NCBI RefSeq assembly: GCF_035222485.1
Contig: NC_085920.1
Coordinates: forward strand, 1,736,001-1,800,000
Direction: 5' to 3'
Length of the DNA: 64,000 bases
Source of the DNA: Podospora pseudoanserina
Lineage: Eukaryota; Ascomycota; Sordariomycetes; Sordariales; Podosporaceae
Shown here one piece after another: positions 12,798-23,863 of this stretch (position 1 is its first letter; every line of letters begins with the position of its first letter). Under the pieces are notes generated by a model. The model was not told where the DNA came from, did no database searches, and was given only the letters and a program-made list of their open reading frames with translations. The position numbers were made by a program, and so were the translations under genes.

Positions 12798-13180
12798 GGT
12801 CAGCTACGCATGGGCAAATTAATGAAATTCTCGTAAATATTTTTTTTTAAGCATGGAGTTAGTGTAGTGTAGTAATCGGGTACTGAGTTGTAAATATAAC
12901 TGATCCGCCTGGCGGAAGAGCGCGACTTTGTCATCTCACGATTTTTGGCAATTCCGTTGTCAGGGGGCGGAAGCATTGTTTACCATCTACTTCATTCAAA
13001 CATAGTCCCAGATGTTGGTAACGACCTGGCAGCAAGATAATTCATGGATGAAACAATGTGAAGGCCAATGAAGTGGTGCTTTTATATTCTCCAACCTCCT
13101 AGAGGTCCACAAGACAATATGCTAACCATATCACTGAACCACCCTCCTTCGTTCCGAAATCAACCATCGATTTAGTTGAT
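12798..13180. other. Convergent 3' intergenic region
   Basis: It lies between the ends of RPC34 and cyclophilin, with a T9 run near 12840. It contains 3' untranslated sequence and no gene. Confidence 0.5.
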
Positions 13181-13960
13181 TTAGTTGATCTCACCGGAGT
13201 CCTCAATGGTGGGCTTCTTGAGACCAGGCTTGATGGCACCGGAGCCGGAGCCGGTAGCCTCAAGGAGCTTGACGACGTGCATGGAGTCATCATCGGCAAC
13301 CTCGCCGAAGACGACGTGACGGCCATCGAGCCAAGAGGTCTTCACGGTGGTGATGAAGAACTGGGAGCCGTTGCTGCGAGGGTTCAGGTCAGCTTTGTGA
13401 TCAATTGAACCGGGAAATTCCGGACAGATTAATAACTCACGTGTTGGGGCCGGCGTTGGCCATGGAGAGGAGACCAGGGCGGGTGTGCTTGATCTGGAAG
13501 TTCTCGTCGGCAAACTTCTCGCCGTAGATGGACTTGCCACCGGTACCGTTGCCACGGGTGAAGTCACCACCCTGGAGCATGAAGTCGGGGATGATGCGGT
13601 GGAAGGAAGAGCCCTTGTAGCCGAAGCCGTTCTGGCCAGTGCAGAGCTCACGGAAGTTACGGGTGGTGATGGGGACAACGTCGTCGTAGAGGTTGAACTT
13701 GATAGTACCCTCCTGCTCTACGCGATTGTCAGTATCATGGGATTGCCAGGCGTTGAACAACGTCAATGGAATAGATGGAAGGATGGCTACATACCGGCGA
13801 TCTCGTTGTTGGGGCGGCCCTGGCTATCGAAGCCGGTGGGACCAGACCAAGAGACCTTGAAGAAGCTATTGTAGGACCGTTAGCAAAGCTTCCACAAGCT
13901 GATGGTGGGGCATTGTCTCTGTTGACCCTGGAAGACAGCGACTTACACTTGAGGGGCCAT
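13181..13960 (-). CDS. Cyclophilin-type peptidyl-prolyl cis-trans isomerase
   Basis: Four exons on the minus strand (13947-13960, 13795-13865, 13441-13717, 13181-13373) give 184 residues. The protein catalyses prolyl isomerisation and assists folding; it has no leader, so it is cytosolic. Key residues of the cyclophilin active site are present: [15 protein letters not shown] with the catalytic Arg, the [11 protein letters not shown] loop, QFFIT, and [12 protein letters not shown] with the Trp that confers cyclosporin binding in the family. The first coding exon is only 14 bases (MAPQV). The C-terminus ([20 protein letters not shown]) departs from the usual cyclophilin A ending. It is a single-domain protein of normal size plus about 15 residues at the N-terminus. 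Confidence 0.95.
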
Positions 13961-15468
13961 GTTGATTGATGAGACTGAGAAAGCTCTAACGGAGTTTCTG
14001 ATGTTGGATTGGATAGACGACGAAAAGGTGGAAGAGAATGGAGCAGTGGGAAGTTGGTGAAAGAGGGAGGAAGGTCGAGGAAGAGCAGAGCAACCGCGGG
14101 GTAGGAGGGGTCGAAACATTTTCCGGGCTGGCGAGAAACTGGGTTAGTGCTCCACATGGACCAATAAAAAAAGCTATCCCTGAACAGGTACGTATACTTC
14201 ACGTGAGAAAGGAGGGGCCTGTTGTGGTGTTGTCCAACCATGGCGGGGGTCATGCTTTGCCGCCCCTCACCGTCTGGTTGCTCAGCAGCTAGTACAGCAG
14301 GCCCCCAGCAACGCTGGCGTGGGGCATGGTTTGAGGCGAACAAGATGACGGTGAACGTTCAGGACGAAGCCAACTCTGTATACAGCCATGGCCTTTTTGT
14401 AGCAAGAGGAAGAGTTGAGACGATGAGGGCAGTGACAGAGAGACACGGGGGAGACAATTCTTGTCTTCAAGCAACCGCTTGGCTACCGGGAAGGGGGACA
14501 CCGAACAACGAGACTGAACATCCCACTTCTTTGCTGACCCCCTCATGCCCATCCTCCCTCCCTCTGATCCGTGGCGATCGCGAATTGCCCCAGCCTGCAG
14601 AGGAGGGGGAACCAGATGCGGGCCGAGCTGCACGCCAATTGGCGCAGCACGTTGTTTGTCCCACGGACTGGAATCGAAGTTGGCTCAGCCCATCTCCACT
14701 GGCAGCAGTGAGAGCATCACTGCCGGCTGACATGGTGCCATCTTCTTTTTTTGAGGAAGTGGGATGTCGGAAACAACAAGTGAAGCCAACAACCTAAGAC
14801 TGGAAAACATGGAAAGCAGGTGCAATCATCACCCAAACACCTTGTGTTTGCTTCCCCCCTTTGAACATGGTAACCCGTCCAGGGGCTAGCTCCCAACCTC
14901 ACCAGGTTGAGGAAGCTGTATCCTTGAGCTCCCAGCCGAGCTCCAAATAGTAGGCGGGAATGACTGACTGAAAGAAGGAAAGAGAGGCACGCACCTTCCG
15001 AGTGGAACTTTACTTATAATACAGAAAGAGAAGAATAACACAGCTGAGAGCTGGACGAATTGAAGCACGACGGTGACGGAATGGACAAGTTCGATGGTGA
15101 TGGAAAGCACTCCAAAATTTCTCTCTCTTGAGCTCTCCCACTGGCGCAAACTCTCTGAAGCTTTTCCGAGCACAGACCCACCTGGGCAGGTCCATTTGAT
15201 GCCTTGATGCCTCAGGCTGCAATGGCTATTCAGACCCGCTTTCAGCAATGCCGCGCCCAGACTCCCAGAGCCCAAAGTGTCTTGGCTGCGGCGGTTGGGA
15301 AACCGCAAGGTGTCCGTCCTCTTAACTCCACAATATCGGTTCAACATCGAATGCGACAGTAGCAGGTCGACTCCCAAGTCCGCCGACATAAGCAAAGCTA
15401 CAGTATTGCCTTGTCGCTCTGATACTCAACAATTTCACGCTGGATAATCGTCAGGATTCTTCTTCACA
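13961..15468. other. Divergent promoter region between cyclophilin and epsin
   Basis: About 1.5 kb separates two divergently transcribed housekeeping genes. Overlapping open frames on both strands have no recognisable domains and biased composition, so I treat this as regulatory or non-coding DNA. Confidence 0.45.
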
Positions 15469-17132
15469 ATGGATTTGAACAGTCTCCGGCAGACCGTCAC
15501 CAACCTGACACTTTACGATGTCAAGGCCGGTGTGCGCAAGGTCCAGAATGGTAGGCTTGATGCGCCCGACTCCAGGTCTTCCCACATGTGCTAAACCATG
15601 CTTCCTTGTACAGCCGTCATGAACTTCACCGAGATGGAGGCCAAGGTGCGCGAGGCCACAAATAACGAACCTTGGGGCGCATCCTCGACTCAGATGCAGG
15701 AGATTGCGGATGGCACTTTCAACTAGTACGTGGTGTTACCGGCCACACATACCAAGACACAATCTAACCACCATTCTCTTCCAGCCAAACCCTGAACGAG
15801 ATTATGCCCATGATCTATCGCCGCTTTACCGAAAAGTCCGCCGAAGAGTGGCGTCAGATCTACAAGGCCCTCCAACTTCTCGAGTACCTGATCAAGCACG
15901 GCTCCGAACGCGTTATCGACGATGCTCGCTCCCACATTACTCTGCTCAAAATGCTTCGCCAGTTTCACTTCATTGACCAAAACGGCAAAGACCAGGGTGT
16001 TAACGTTCGCCATCGCGCCAAGGAACTTGCTGAGCTTCTTGGGGATGTTGACAGGATCCGGTCGGAGCGCAAGAAGGCACGTGCGATCAAGGGCAAGTTT
16101 GTAGGCATGCAGGGTGGCTCTGGAATGGGAAGCAGCAGTCGATATGGTGGCTTTGGGAGCAACTCGGACGGGTACAGTGGGGGCGGCGGTGGTGGCAGCA
16201 GCTCGACTTATGGTGGTGATGCTAGAGGTGTGTACGGGGACGGTGGAGGCTTCGGCGGACAAGAAAGCAGCGATTTTGGTCGAACACAAGCACGCGGGGA
16301 ACAATTTGAGGAGTACGACGAGTTTGATGGGGATGAACGGCCAGCTGGTGGTGCTTCGTCTTCAAGCGCCCCACGGGTGAAGCGAGACACATCCGAAAGA
16401 GTCGGTGTTAAGAAAACCACTGAACCGGCGAAGAAGAAGGCCCCTGAGGTCGATCTGTTTTCGTTCGACGAGCCCGCGACAACCTCTACCCCTCCCCTGG
16501 CTGGTGCCCCGGCTGCTTCGAGCGCTGCACTCACCAATGATGACGACGACGACTTCGACGATTTCCAATCGGCAGTGCCGACTGTTGCTGCTGCCCCTGC
16601 GACCCAGTTCGCCGCTCCCCAGCCTGTCTCTGCCCCCCAACAAGCCAACCTGAGCGGCATGGTCGCCATGTCTTCTATCTCTCCGCCGCCAAGCTCAACC
16701 GCCACGCCCTCCGGCAACTTTTCGGCCTTCTCAACGCCTTTGTCTGCGACTACTCTCTCCCCTGCTGCGAAGCCAGCAGGGTTCCAAGCCTCTACACCAA
16801 ACTACTTTTCTTCGGTTCAGGCGGCATCTCCAGCAGCACCTGTGGCAAAGCCTGCTGCTGCCCCTGCCTCCTTCGGCGGGTTGAAGCCAGTCACCAGTGG
16901 CTCCAAGCCAGCAGCACCCGCAGCTGGAGGTGACGCTTTCGGTTCTCTCTGGTCTCAAGCCAGTGTAGGCCTCAAGAAGAGTACCCCCACTGGGCCTGGG
17001 CCGACAATTGGGCAGCTCGCAAAGGAGAAGAGCAGTGCTGGCATCTGGGGTGCGGCCAGCTCTTCTCCCGCTGCTGCTAAGCCTGCGGGTAGCAAGCCGC
17101 TTGGCAATGGTCTTGATGATTTGCTGGGCTGA
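15469..17132 (+). CDS. ENT3: ENTH-domain epsin, Ent3-like clathrin adaptor
   Basis: Exons 15469-15550, 15614-15725 and 15785-17132 give 513 residues. The ENTH domain fills about residues 1-135 (SLRQTVTNLTLYDVKAGVRK, WGASSTQMQEIA, QIYKALQLLEYLIKHGSE) and binds phosphoinositides at trans-Golgi or endosomal membranes. Next come a Gly-rich segment, an acidic patch (DEFDGDE), a DLFSFDEP motif and DDDDDFDDFQSA, which resembles acidic gamma-ear or AP-binding motifs. A long Ala/Pro/Ser tail ends NGLDDLLG, a clathrin-box-like terminus. The N-terminal start and domain match the Ent3/epsinR class better than Ent1/2, since no UIM is obvious. It is conserved housekeeping trafficking machinery. Confidence 0.9.
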
Positions 17133-18422
17133 GATCTGATTGTGTCCTTTCAATGCTAATTTCTGATATTATTTGCGCTGCTTTTCACGGGGATAGTTGG
17201 GGAGGCTAGAAGGTCTGTCTTGATAAGATAGTCATGAAGATGGCTTTTGGAGTATGGCGTGCCAAAATTGATATTCAGCGTTATGCATGCATCTGAGTGG
17301 TTGTGCCAGCAATATTGCCAAGAGTGGCTGTCTGGGGATGTGGTCTCAAAAGGGGCTGGCCAGGGGCAGCTGTCCAACCCGGCCGAGCAATCGGCCCGGA
17401 GATCGAGGTGTTCCGCAGCGGCAATCACTCTACGACACAACATCATCTGAAAGCTGATCCGGCATGCGGAAGTTTGCCGATGTCGCCGTCTTTTCTCTCC
17501 GACGGCCTGTGCTTGAGCTGCACCATGTTTACTACGTGTTTTGTTGTGTTTAATGCTTACTCAAAATAGCCAAGTCCAGCAGATACCCCATCCTAAGGTA
17601 GTGTAGTTCAGCTTGACAGATTCCGCTGCTTACTCGATTATTGACCCCAAGACCGTTACTCGTCCTGGAACATACAGTTACTTCGGTTTAGCCAGACTTG
17701 AGGATGACTCACTGCCAGCTCCGTCCGCAACCATCGGTTCCCTTTCCTCCCGGCCCCGGCACCGTTTTGCGGCCGGCTTGGCATTCTTACACCCGCAGAT
17801 CCACGTTTCCTGGCCGCATCCTTCGGGGCCCAGGTTCTTTTCATCTCATGTTCTCACCATTTGCCCTACTGGGAAAATCGTCCCAAGCGCCGACGGTGGC
17901 CTGGCTGGGCCTTGTAAGTGATCGACTTCAGAGGTTTGGAGTCAGGCTCGATACAACGCCAAGTCGATCATTCCTTCCTTCCACCTTCTCCAACTGTCAA
18001 ATCGAACGGTTTGGACACTCGAACGACTAAAATCTTTCCCAGAAAGGGAATCACTATGATGGTCTGGTGGTAATACATCTGAAGGGCGGTGTGTGATCAG
18101 CGAAACTGCTGCAATGAGGCCTTGTCACGGATGACTGGACCGGGGAAGCTTAAAGAATACATCTTCATTTGGACTTGCTGTTGCTCTTTGTGATTATGGG
18201 TAGTCGACCCTGGAATCCCTCAACTATCGCCTCTGGCTCTGATACATGTACCCGGTGGCCAACGGCGGTTTGTCCAACGCTTTCGAATCCGATCTTGTTG
18301 CGAGTTCACCTTTCTTTTTCTCTACTTGAGGTTGAGAAAAGACATTCTTTGACTCTACTTTTTTATTGCATGGCATCGTCCAGGCAGGGCATGCCAAGGT
18401 TTATGAGACAGTCTAAGCCATC
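17133..18422. other. Intergenic region
   Basis: No gene recognised. Open frames at 17613-18030 on the plus strand overlap each other in different frames and carry no domain. The last 200 bases include a T-rich stretch, probably leader sequence of the membrane protein gene. Confidence 0.4.
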
Positions 18423-19473
18423 ATGGACACCAGATCGCTACGGCCTCAGGGCTTTCTCGGTTACTTCTTTCTCGTTGTGCGGATTCTGTCGATAGTTGCT
18501 TCGGGGCTTGTTGTAGGGTTCACGGTCAACTTCATAGTTGCTTTCAACAAAGCAGGACTTGGGCTGCCGCCAACAATTGTGGCATTAGTGGCTTTGGTAT
18601 GTCTACGAGTGTCTTCGGCTCTTAATCTATTCAGACTTGACTGACAACAGTGACCAGACCAGCACAGCACTACTCTACACCCTAGTCACTATTACGAGCT
18701 TCAGTCGGCGATTCGTCCCATATATCGCCACTATAGTTCTGGATTTCGTCCTTCTTATTCCAGCTGTAACTGTCACAGTACTCCTGGCCCAGCCCGTGAC
18801 CAAAAGGTCATGCGCCGCCATCGCTCCTTCAACCACCTTCACAATTACCGTGCCACCCAATACCTCATTCGGCCAAACAACATTCCCATCCAACACCAAC
18901 GGGAAAGAGGCCTGCTACCGGGTACTCGCCATCTGGATCTCCCTCATCGTCCTTTCTGCCCTGTTCATCCTCAGCACGCTTTCCTCCTTCCTACTCCAAC
19001 TGCGCGAGCGCAAGCTTCAACGACAGGAATACGACTTTAACGAAAATTCGTCCGACCCTCTCAACCGCCCCGGCACCGATTTCTTCACCCAACGTCCCAT
19101 CACCATCATCTCCAACCCCTCTAGGGATTATTCCACTGGCCGCAAGCCCAAAAACAAATGGGACAGCTTCGGCGACTGGGATCGCGACCTCGACGAGAAA
19201 AAGTCCCAATGGCGCCCAGAAAGTCAAAGAATCGACAGCTGGAACACCGCCAGCAGCACCACCCTTCCATACAAAACCAAAGACGAAATTCCCCGCTCCA
19301 ACACAAGGGGATACCGCCCCCGCAACAACCGTCTCGACTCCCCTACCCTCCCCAACCGCCCCTCCGACCTCGCCAAAGCCTACCGTGCCTACCGCACCAC
19401 CGGAGCGACTCCCACCTCCCCCTCCACCCGCCCCCGCTCTCGACAGCGAGGTCTACCGGGTAACCCCCAGTAG
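18423..19473 (+). CDS. Four-helix integral membrane protein (MARVEL-like topology), uncharacterised
   Basis: Exons 18423-18596 and 18658-19473 give 329 residues up to the first TAG at 19471. Four hydrophobic segments are visible: GYFFLVVRILSIVASGLVVG, PPTIVALVALT with SALLYTLVTI-type sequence, IATIVLDFVLLIPAVTVTVL, and VLAIWISLIVLSALFILSTL. An extracellular or lumenal loop with two Cys lies before the fourth. The spacing is like that of MARVEL-type fungal plasma-membrane proteins. The C-terminal tail of about 150 residues is cytosolic, Ser/Arg/Pro-rich and probably disordered. The frame stays open for another 218 codons (217 residues plus the stop) after the stop (next entry), which is unusual. 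Confidence 0.72.
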
Positions 19474-20127
19474 GGACTCGGGGCGCCTGCCACCCCACTC
19501 CCCCAAAACCCAACAATAATCACGCCGACCCACCTCCCAAAAGCAAAAGAACAGACCGTTATAATTGAAGACGTCAACGGAGGGAGGAGAACACCCGGCT
19601 GGCCCTTTCCCTCAACAGCGGGAAAGAAGTCATCGGCGGGACACCTCCAACCTCCACCTACGACACCGAATAACACAAGACGAGCAAGAGCCGACACGGC
19701 AGAGAGCAGTCTCAGTCTAGGAGCAGGGATGATTCCCATTGCGTTGTCGTCCTCTCTGTCGGAGTCGTCGTCGTTTTCACCTGCTTTCGGGGGCGGTGGA
19801 TTGTTGGGAAAGGAAGGGGAGAGGGAGGATCAGGCGCCCTTGTTGTTGCCCAAGACTACTTATAGCCCTAGTACAAAAGTTGATCCGAGGGAGAGGAAGC
19901 TGAGAGAGAAGAAGAAGACGGGGAGGAGTGTCGTGCAGGGCATGGCTCCTTTGGAGGGTGTGCCGAGTAGTGATAGTGTGGTTCATGAGAGTTTGCTGCC
20001 GTCGCCGTTGGTGCTTGGCCAGGAAGTGAAGGGGAGGAAGAAAAAGGAGGAGAGTGGGTGGTGGGGGCCGTTGGCGAGTGTGATTGGGCGGTCGAGGGGT
20101 GAGTTTGATCCGGGGAATGTTGTGTAA
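19474..20127 (+). other. In-frame open extension downstream of the stop of the membrane protein
   Basis: Immediately after the TAG at 19471-19473 the same frame continues without interruption for 217 codons to a stop at 20125-20127. The content matches the upstream tail: Pro/Thr/Ser/Lys-rich, with KEQTVIIEDVNGG, PLLLPKTTYSP and a final WWGPLASVIGRSRGEF. No intron with usable borders and phase was found that would skip the TAG. It could be the original C-terminal tail cut off by a recent stop, a read-through extension, or an independent small gene starting at the ATG at 19729. Confidence 0.5.
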
Positions 20128-20295
20128 ACATGTTGGATGGGTGTGTATATATAGCTGGCCATATGTGATGGGTTGGTTACCGGGCACAAAGAGTTTGACT
20201 GTAAAAGTAGGGGCGAAGTACTGGTTGGTACATTGGTATGATAGATATAATACCCAATTGTTCTTTTGTTCAAGCTTGTTCATCAAACAAAACTG

Positions 20296-22320
20296 TCAGA
20301 TCAGGAGCGAAGGCTGACCCAGACAACTCAAACATGCGGCGATATCCCACTGGTCTGCATTTTGCTCGATCTGGGCCCGGTTTGCCCATACGTGCTCCAT
20401 GATGGCCAGTCCCTCTTTGATGGTGCCAAAATTCCTCAAGCACCCCATGGCGGCGACCATATCCCGGAATATTTGCTCCTGTTCTGGAGCAGCCAGACAT
20501 CCGGTAACAGTGAATGGCCAAACCAATACTCTGAGACAGGCTGGTGCTGGAACGCAATAAAGCATCAGATTAAGAGTCTCTGTGACCGAGTGGTGTATCT
20601 CTTGACTTGCTGGCTGCCACCCAGAAATGACCACTTGGAGATATGTCAACGTTGCCTGAGCCCAGATTCTCGTATGTACAGCAGTACTGTGCATAGATTG
20701 AGGTGAAATCATGCCCTGTGCCGTGAAATGCAACAGCGGATGGTCTTTCGGCACAGGCCCGCTGGATGGGCAAGCATGTTTAACCTCCGGCTCTCCCAAT
20801 CCCGCCAACCCATCCCGAATCCTCCTCTGAATCACCCTCGCCCGTTCGACCAATTCCGTCACTGACAACGCCCCCATCCTCTTCCTCTCCTTCTTATACC
20901 CATCCAGCGCAGCAACCTGCCCAACAGCCACCACAACCCAATTCTCCAACCCAATAAACTCCACCAACTTCAAATGCGGCAAGTCCATCTCCTTCTCCTT
21001 CACCTTCACCCCCACAATCCGTTCCAACTCCTCCCTCCCGATAGTATCCAACAAATGCCCATGCCACCTCTGCAACCTCGGCCCCTCACCCAAAGCCGTA
21101 CTCCCCACCACATCCAAAAACAACAACTGCGCGCTAAAAAACCGCAACGTGGCCTGCCCCGTGCCCCAAGGCTGCCCCATCGGGGTAAAGCTCTTTGGAT
21201 TCGTGCCCAGCTGTAAAAGCAACATCATAAAACACACCACCTCCCTCTCACCCTCCTCCCCTCCCAAATCAACCTTTCCCATCCCATGAAACCTCCACGT
21301 CTCACCCCACAACTGCGCCGCCGCATCAAGATGCACCCTCCAATTCCATCCATTCCCCACCGCGACCTCGCTGGTCAGTAGCTGAACAATACAGGCCACC
21401 ACCTCGCTCGCCTCCTTGAGATGCCCTTCCACACCTTTGTCGACGACCCCCTGAATCGCCCTTCTTAACCACTGCAGCCCCAACTCCTGCTCCCGTTGGA
21501 TGGCGTCAAAATTATGGCTCTTGCACAGCTCGGGGACGTCGTCTTTGTTGTCTTCACTGGAGAGGATGATACCGTAAAAGTACCCCGCCATTGTCTGCGC
21601 GACATGGAAGAGGGCTTGGTTGCGCTGTAGCAGGACGAGCAACCAGCCGCGACCAAAGTCGAGGAGGGTAGGGCGGTAGAAAGGGAAGAGGAAGGGGAAG
21701 ACGTAGTCGAGGTAGAACATTGTTCTGTGGGCGTCGCGCTCGGAGGCGGGGATGCCGGTGTGGTCTTCTCCATCTGGGTCAGCGCTGTCAGTTTGTTGAT
21801 GACGGGGCGGGATATTTGAAGGTGAGGGACTAGAGGAGGAGCAAGGTGTCGCAATGGCGGTGGTGTCGGTTGATATGGCGCCGGTTGGGATATTGTCAGT
21901 TTCAACGCCCATCCCGCTACCCTTCTCGCCATCTGGTAGTATTGTCACCCCCCCAACAGTGTCGCCACCATCACCACCACCAACACTAACACCAGATAGT
22001 AGCTGCAGTGTCCCCGTCGTGATGACGCCAACCTCAACCCTTCCCATATCCAACCCTATCCCCCCAACACCGGCCTCCAAATCCTTGATGTACCTCTTCT
22101 CCCTCCTCTGGGCAGCAACCCTCTTGATCTCCTGCTTCACCCACTCCCCTCTTGCCTTTTGCCAATCCCCGCCGTCCATCCACTGTGGCTTTTCCTCGCT
22201 GTACAAGCAGTCGATCCCCAGCGTGCTGCAGCCCTCGCACACCGGCCTGGTTTCGTCGCACTTTTTGCGGCGGAGTCGGCAGGTCCAACACCCCTCGGAG
22301 GATCTCGTTCGGGCTGTCAT
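20296..22320 (-). CDS. Zn(II)2Cys6 fungal transcription factor
   Basis: A single exon of 674 residues. The DNA-binding domain at residues 11-38 has CX2CX6CX6CX2CX6C spacing (C11, C14, C21, C28, C31, C38) in GCWTCRLRRKKCDETRPVC. A basic linker with coiled-coil character (KQEIKRVAAQRREKR) follows at 60-80, then a low-complexity Gly/Thr/Ser segment. From about residue 190 a helical fungal-specific regulatory region runs to the end (DYVFPFLFPFYRPTL, GRGWLLVLLQRNQALFH), like the Fungal_trans_2 type. It is nuclear; targets are unknown. Its 3' end faces the membrane-protein locus, and no metabolic cluster adjoins it. Confidence 0.9.
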   Translation of the reverse strand: MTARTRSSEGCWTCRLRRKKCDETRPVCEGCSTLGIDCLYSEEKPQWMDGGDWQKARGEWVKQEIKRVAAQRREKRYIKDLEAGVGGIGLDMGRVEVGVITTGTLQLLSGVSVGGGDGGDTVGGVTILPDGEKGSGMGVETDNIPTGAISTDTTAIATPCSSSSPSPSNIPPRHQQTDSADPDGEDHTGIPASERDAHRTMFYLDYVFPFLFPFYRPTLLDFGRGWLLVLLQRNQALFHVAQTMAGYFYGIILSSEDNKDDVPELCKSHNFDAIQREQELGLQWLRRAIQGVVDKGVEGHLKEASEVVACIVQLLTSEVAVGNGWNWRVHLDAAAQLWGETWRFHGMGKVDLGGEEGEREVVCFMMLLLQLGTNPKSFTPMGQPWGTGQATLRFFSAQLLFLDVVGSTALGEGPRLQRWHGHLLDTIGREELERIVGVKVKEKEMDLPHLKLVEFIGLENWVVVAVGQVAALDGYKKERKRMGALSVTELVERARVIQRRIRDGLAGLGEPEVKHACPSSGPVPKDHPLLHFTAQGMISPQSMHSTAVHTRIWAQATLTYLQVVISGWQPASQEIHHSVTETLNLMLYCVPAPACLRVLVWPFTVTGCLAAPEQEQIFRDMVAAMGCLRNFGTIKEGLAIMEHVWANRAQIEQNADQWDIAACLSCLGQPSLLI

Positions 22321-22891
22321 TTTGTTGCTTTTGTGGAAATCTAGCCAAACAGTTTGAACGGTTGGGAAGAGAGGTTTGAAAGTCAGACGAGCTGTCGTTG
22401 TTGGCTCGGGAGGTGAGATTTGTCAGCTGGCCTTGCCGCCGCGTACACTTGCATGTCTTGAACAGAATGACGGAGACTGCAGCGTTCAATAAAGGCCTTG
22501 AAAGATCAGATACCTAGTGCAAATGCCCTCGACTATCTTTCAAGGCCTTATCCAAATGCAACGGAGCAATAAAAAAGATGTACAGCACAGAAGAATTAGC
22601 ACCAAGTCTATAACCCTAACCCTATAACACACCTAAAACCCCAGGATGTGCTATTCGCCGTCCTCGCCCTACTACCCGCACGCCCCCCCCTCCTCCTGCC
22701 ACTGACTTTGCGAAAAACACTGGCTTGATGGGTCTGATGCCTGGTATAAACGATGAACTGTTCTGTAATTGATGCCCATAAGGCTCTGATCCAAACATGA
22801 GATCGTGACCGGTACAGAATAACAAAAACTCCAACCAAAAACGACGGTCATGGCTCATTACATATGTCATGTACTTACCGAAATACACCTC
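22321..22891. other. Intergenic region with a short telomere-like motif
   Basis: No gene. It holds the leader of the Zn2Cys6 gene at its left end. TAACCCTAACCCTATAAC at 22611-22628 contains two units of the fungal telomere repeat, possibly by chance. Confidence 0.4.
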
Positions 22892-23863
22892 CTAAGCCCT
22901 GGCCTGCTCCTCCTTTTGTGACTTGATAGCCGCAGCACGATAAGCCCACAGCTCTTGCGGTTGACCATTCGCATCACAAGACGCAAACTTCCACCACCCC
23001 GAGTGGAAAGCCCCCGCGATGTTGATCAAGCCCCATTTGATCGGTGCCGGCATGGGAGGCCAGTGGGCCCACATCCCATCCTCGACCGTATGGTCCAAGT
23101 TGAGGAGGAAGAAGGGCACGACATCCGTCATGCCGGCCTTGGTAACAGTGCTCTTGCCCCATGCCTTGAATGTAGCCGCCGCGGCAGTGTTCTCGGGGGT
23201 GCCCTCCTTCGGCGCATTGGGGTGCTCGGAGAACTTGGCAATGGTGGATATCTCGCTGTGGAAATGTTTCTCGAAAGGCTCTTGGAATGTGCTCATGATT
23301 TGCAAAAGCTCGTCGGCGGAGAAGTCGGTGGGAGATTGGAGGCCGGAGAGGTACTTCTCAAACTCAGCTAGGCCGGCAAGGAAAGATTCTGTAGAAGGAC
23401 AGATTGGTTAGTTGAGTGGGAGAAGAGCGACAGTTGACTACAGGAGCATACCGTGCTCGTGATGAGTCTCCTCAAACACCGTCTTGTCCTGCAGCAGCTC
23501 CTCCACCTTGGTGAAGAGAGATGCCTCTTCATCATCGTGGTGTGACTTCACGAAGCGATACCAAGCGAGGGCATAGCCGATGAAGTCGGCCTTGTCCTGG
23601 TCGAGCAGCAGCGGAGCCTGGTGGTAGATGGAATTGTAGCCGCGGAGGATGGAGTTATGGAGCAAAGCCATATGGGTGGCTCCCGATGTGAAGATATCAG
23701 TCTTCTTGGTCTGGAACTGGGGCGTAGTGATGAGCTTCATGGGCCCATCAGCCCAAGGTTTGGAGGGGGAAACAGAGGTCATCATGGACGGTGAGCGGCT
23801 CAGCAGAAAGCCAATAATCATGAACGGAATAGAGAGAAACAGAGTTACTCTCGGGCTCGCCAT
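22892..23863 (-). CDS. Hemerythrin/HHE cation-binding domain protein, N-terminally membrane-anchored
   Basis: Exons 23452-23863 and 22892-23388 (minus strand, GTATGC donor, CTACAG acceptor) give 302 residues. The start was placed at MASPRVTLF; an in-frame ATG seven codons upstream is possible. Residues 5-25 form a hydrophobic signal anchor. The HHE-type helical bundle is marked by THMALLHNSILRGYNSIYHQ, the pair KSHHDDEEASLF, FEETHHEHG, and a fourth helix with EPFEKHFHSEI. These His and acidic residues fit a di-iron hemerythrin-like site. The C-terminal half (MTDVVPFFLLNLDHTVE, WPPMPAPIKWGLI) is typical of the fungal subgroup. Function is unknown; oxygen or iron sensing is a guess from the fold. 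Confidence 0.82.

Noticed and set aside
14886-15395. Minus-strand open frame of 169 codons upstream of the epsin gene
   Set aside because: No recognised motif, irregular composition and no supporting splice structure.
19729-20127. Independent small gene starting at the ATG at 19729
   Set aside because: The same frame is open back to 19474 and continues the neighbouring gene's composition, so a separate gene is less likely than a tail of that gene.
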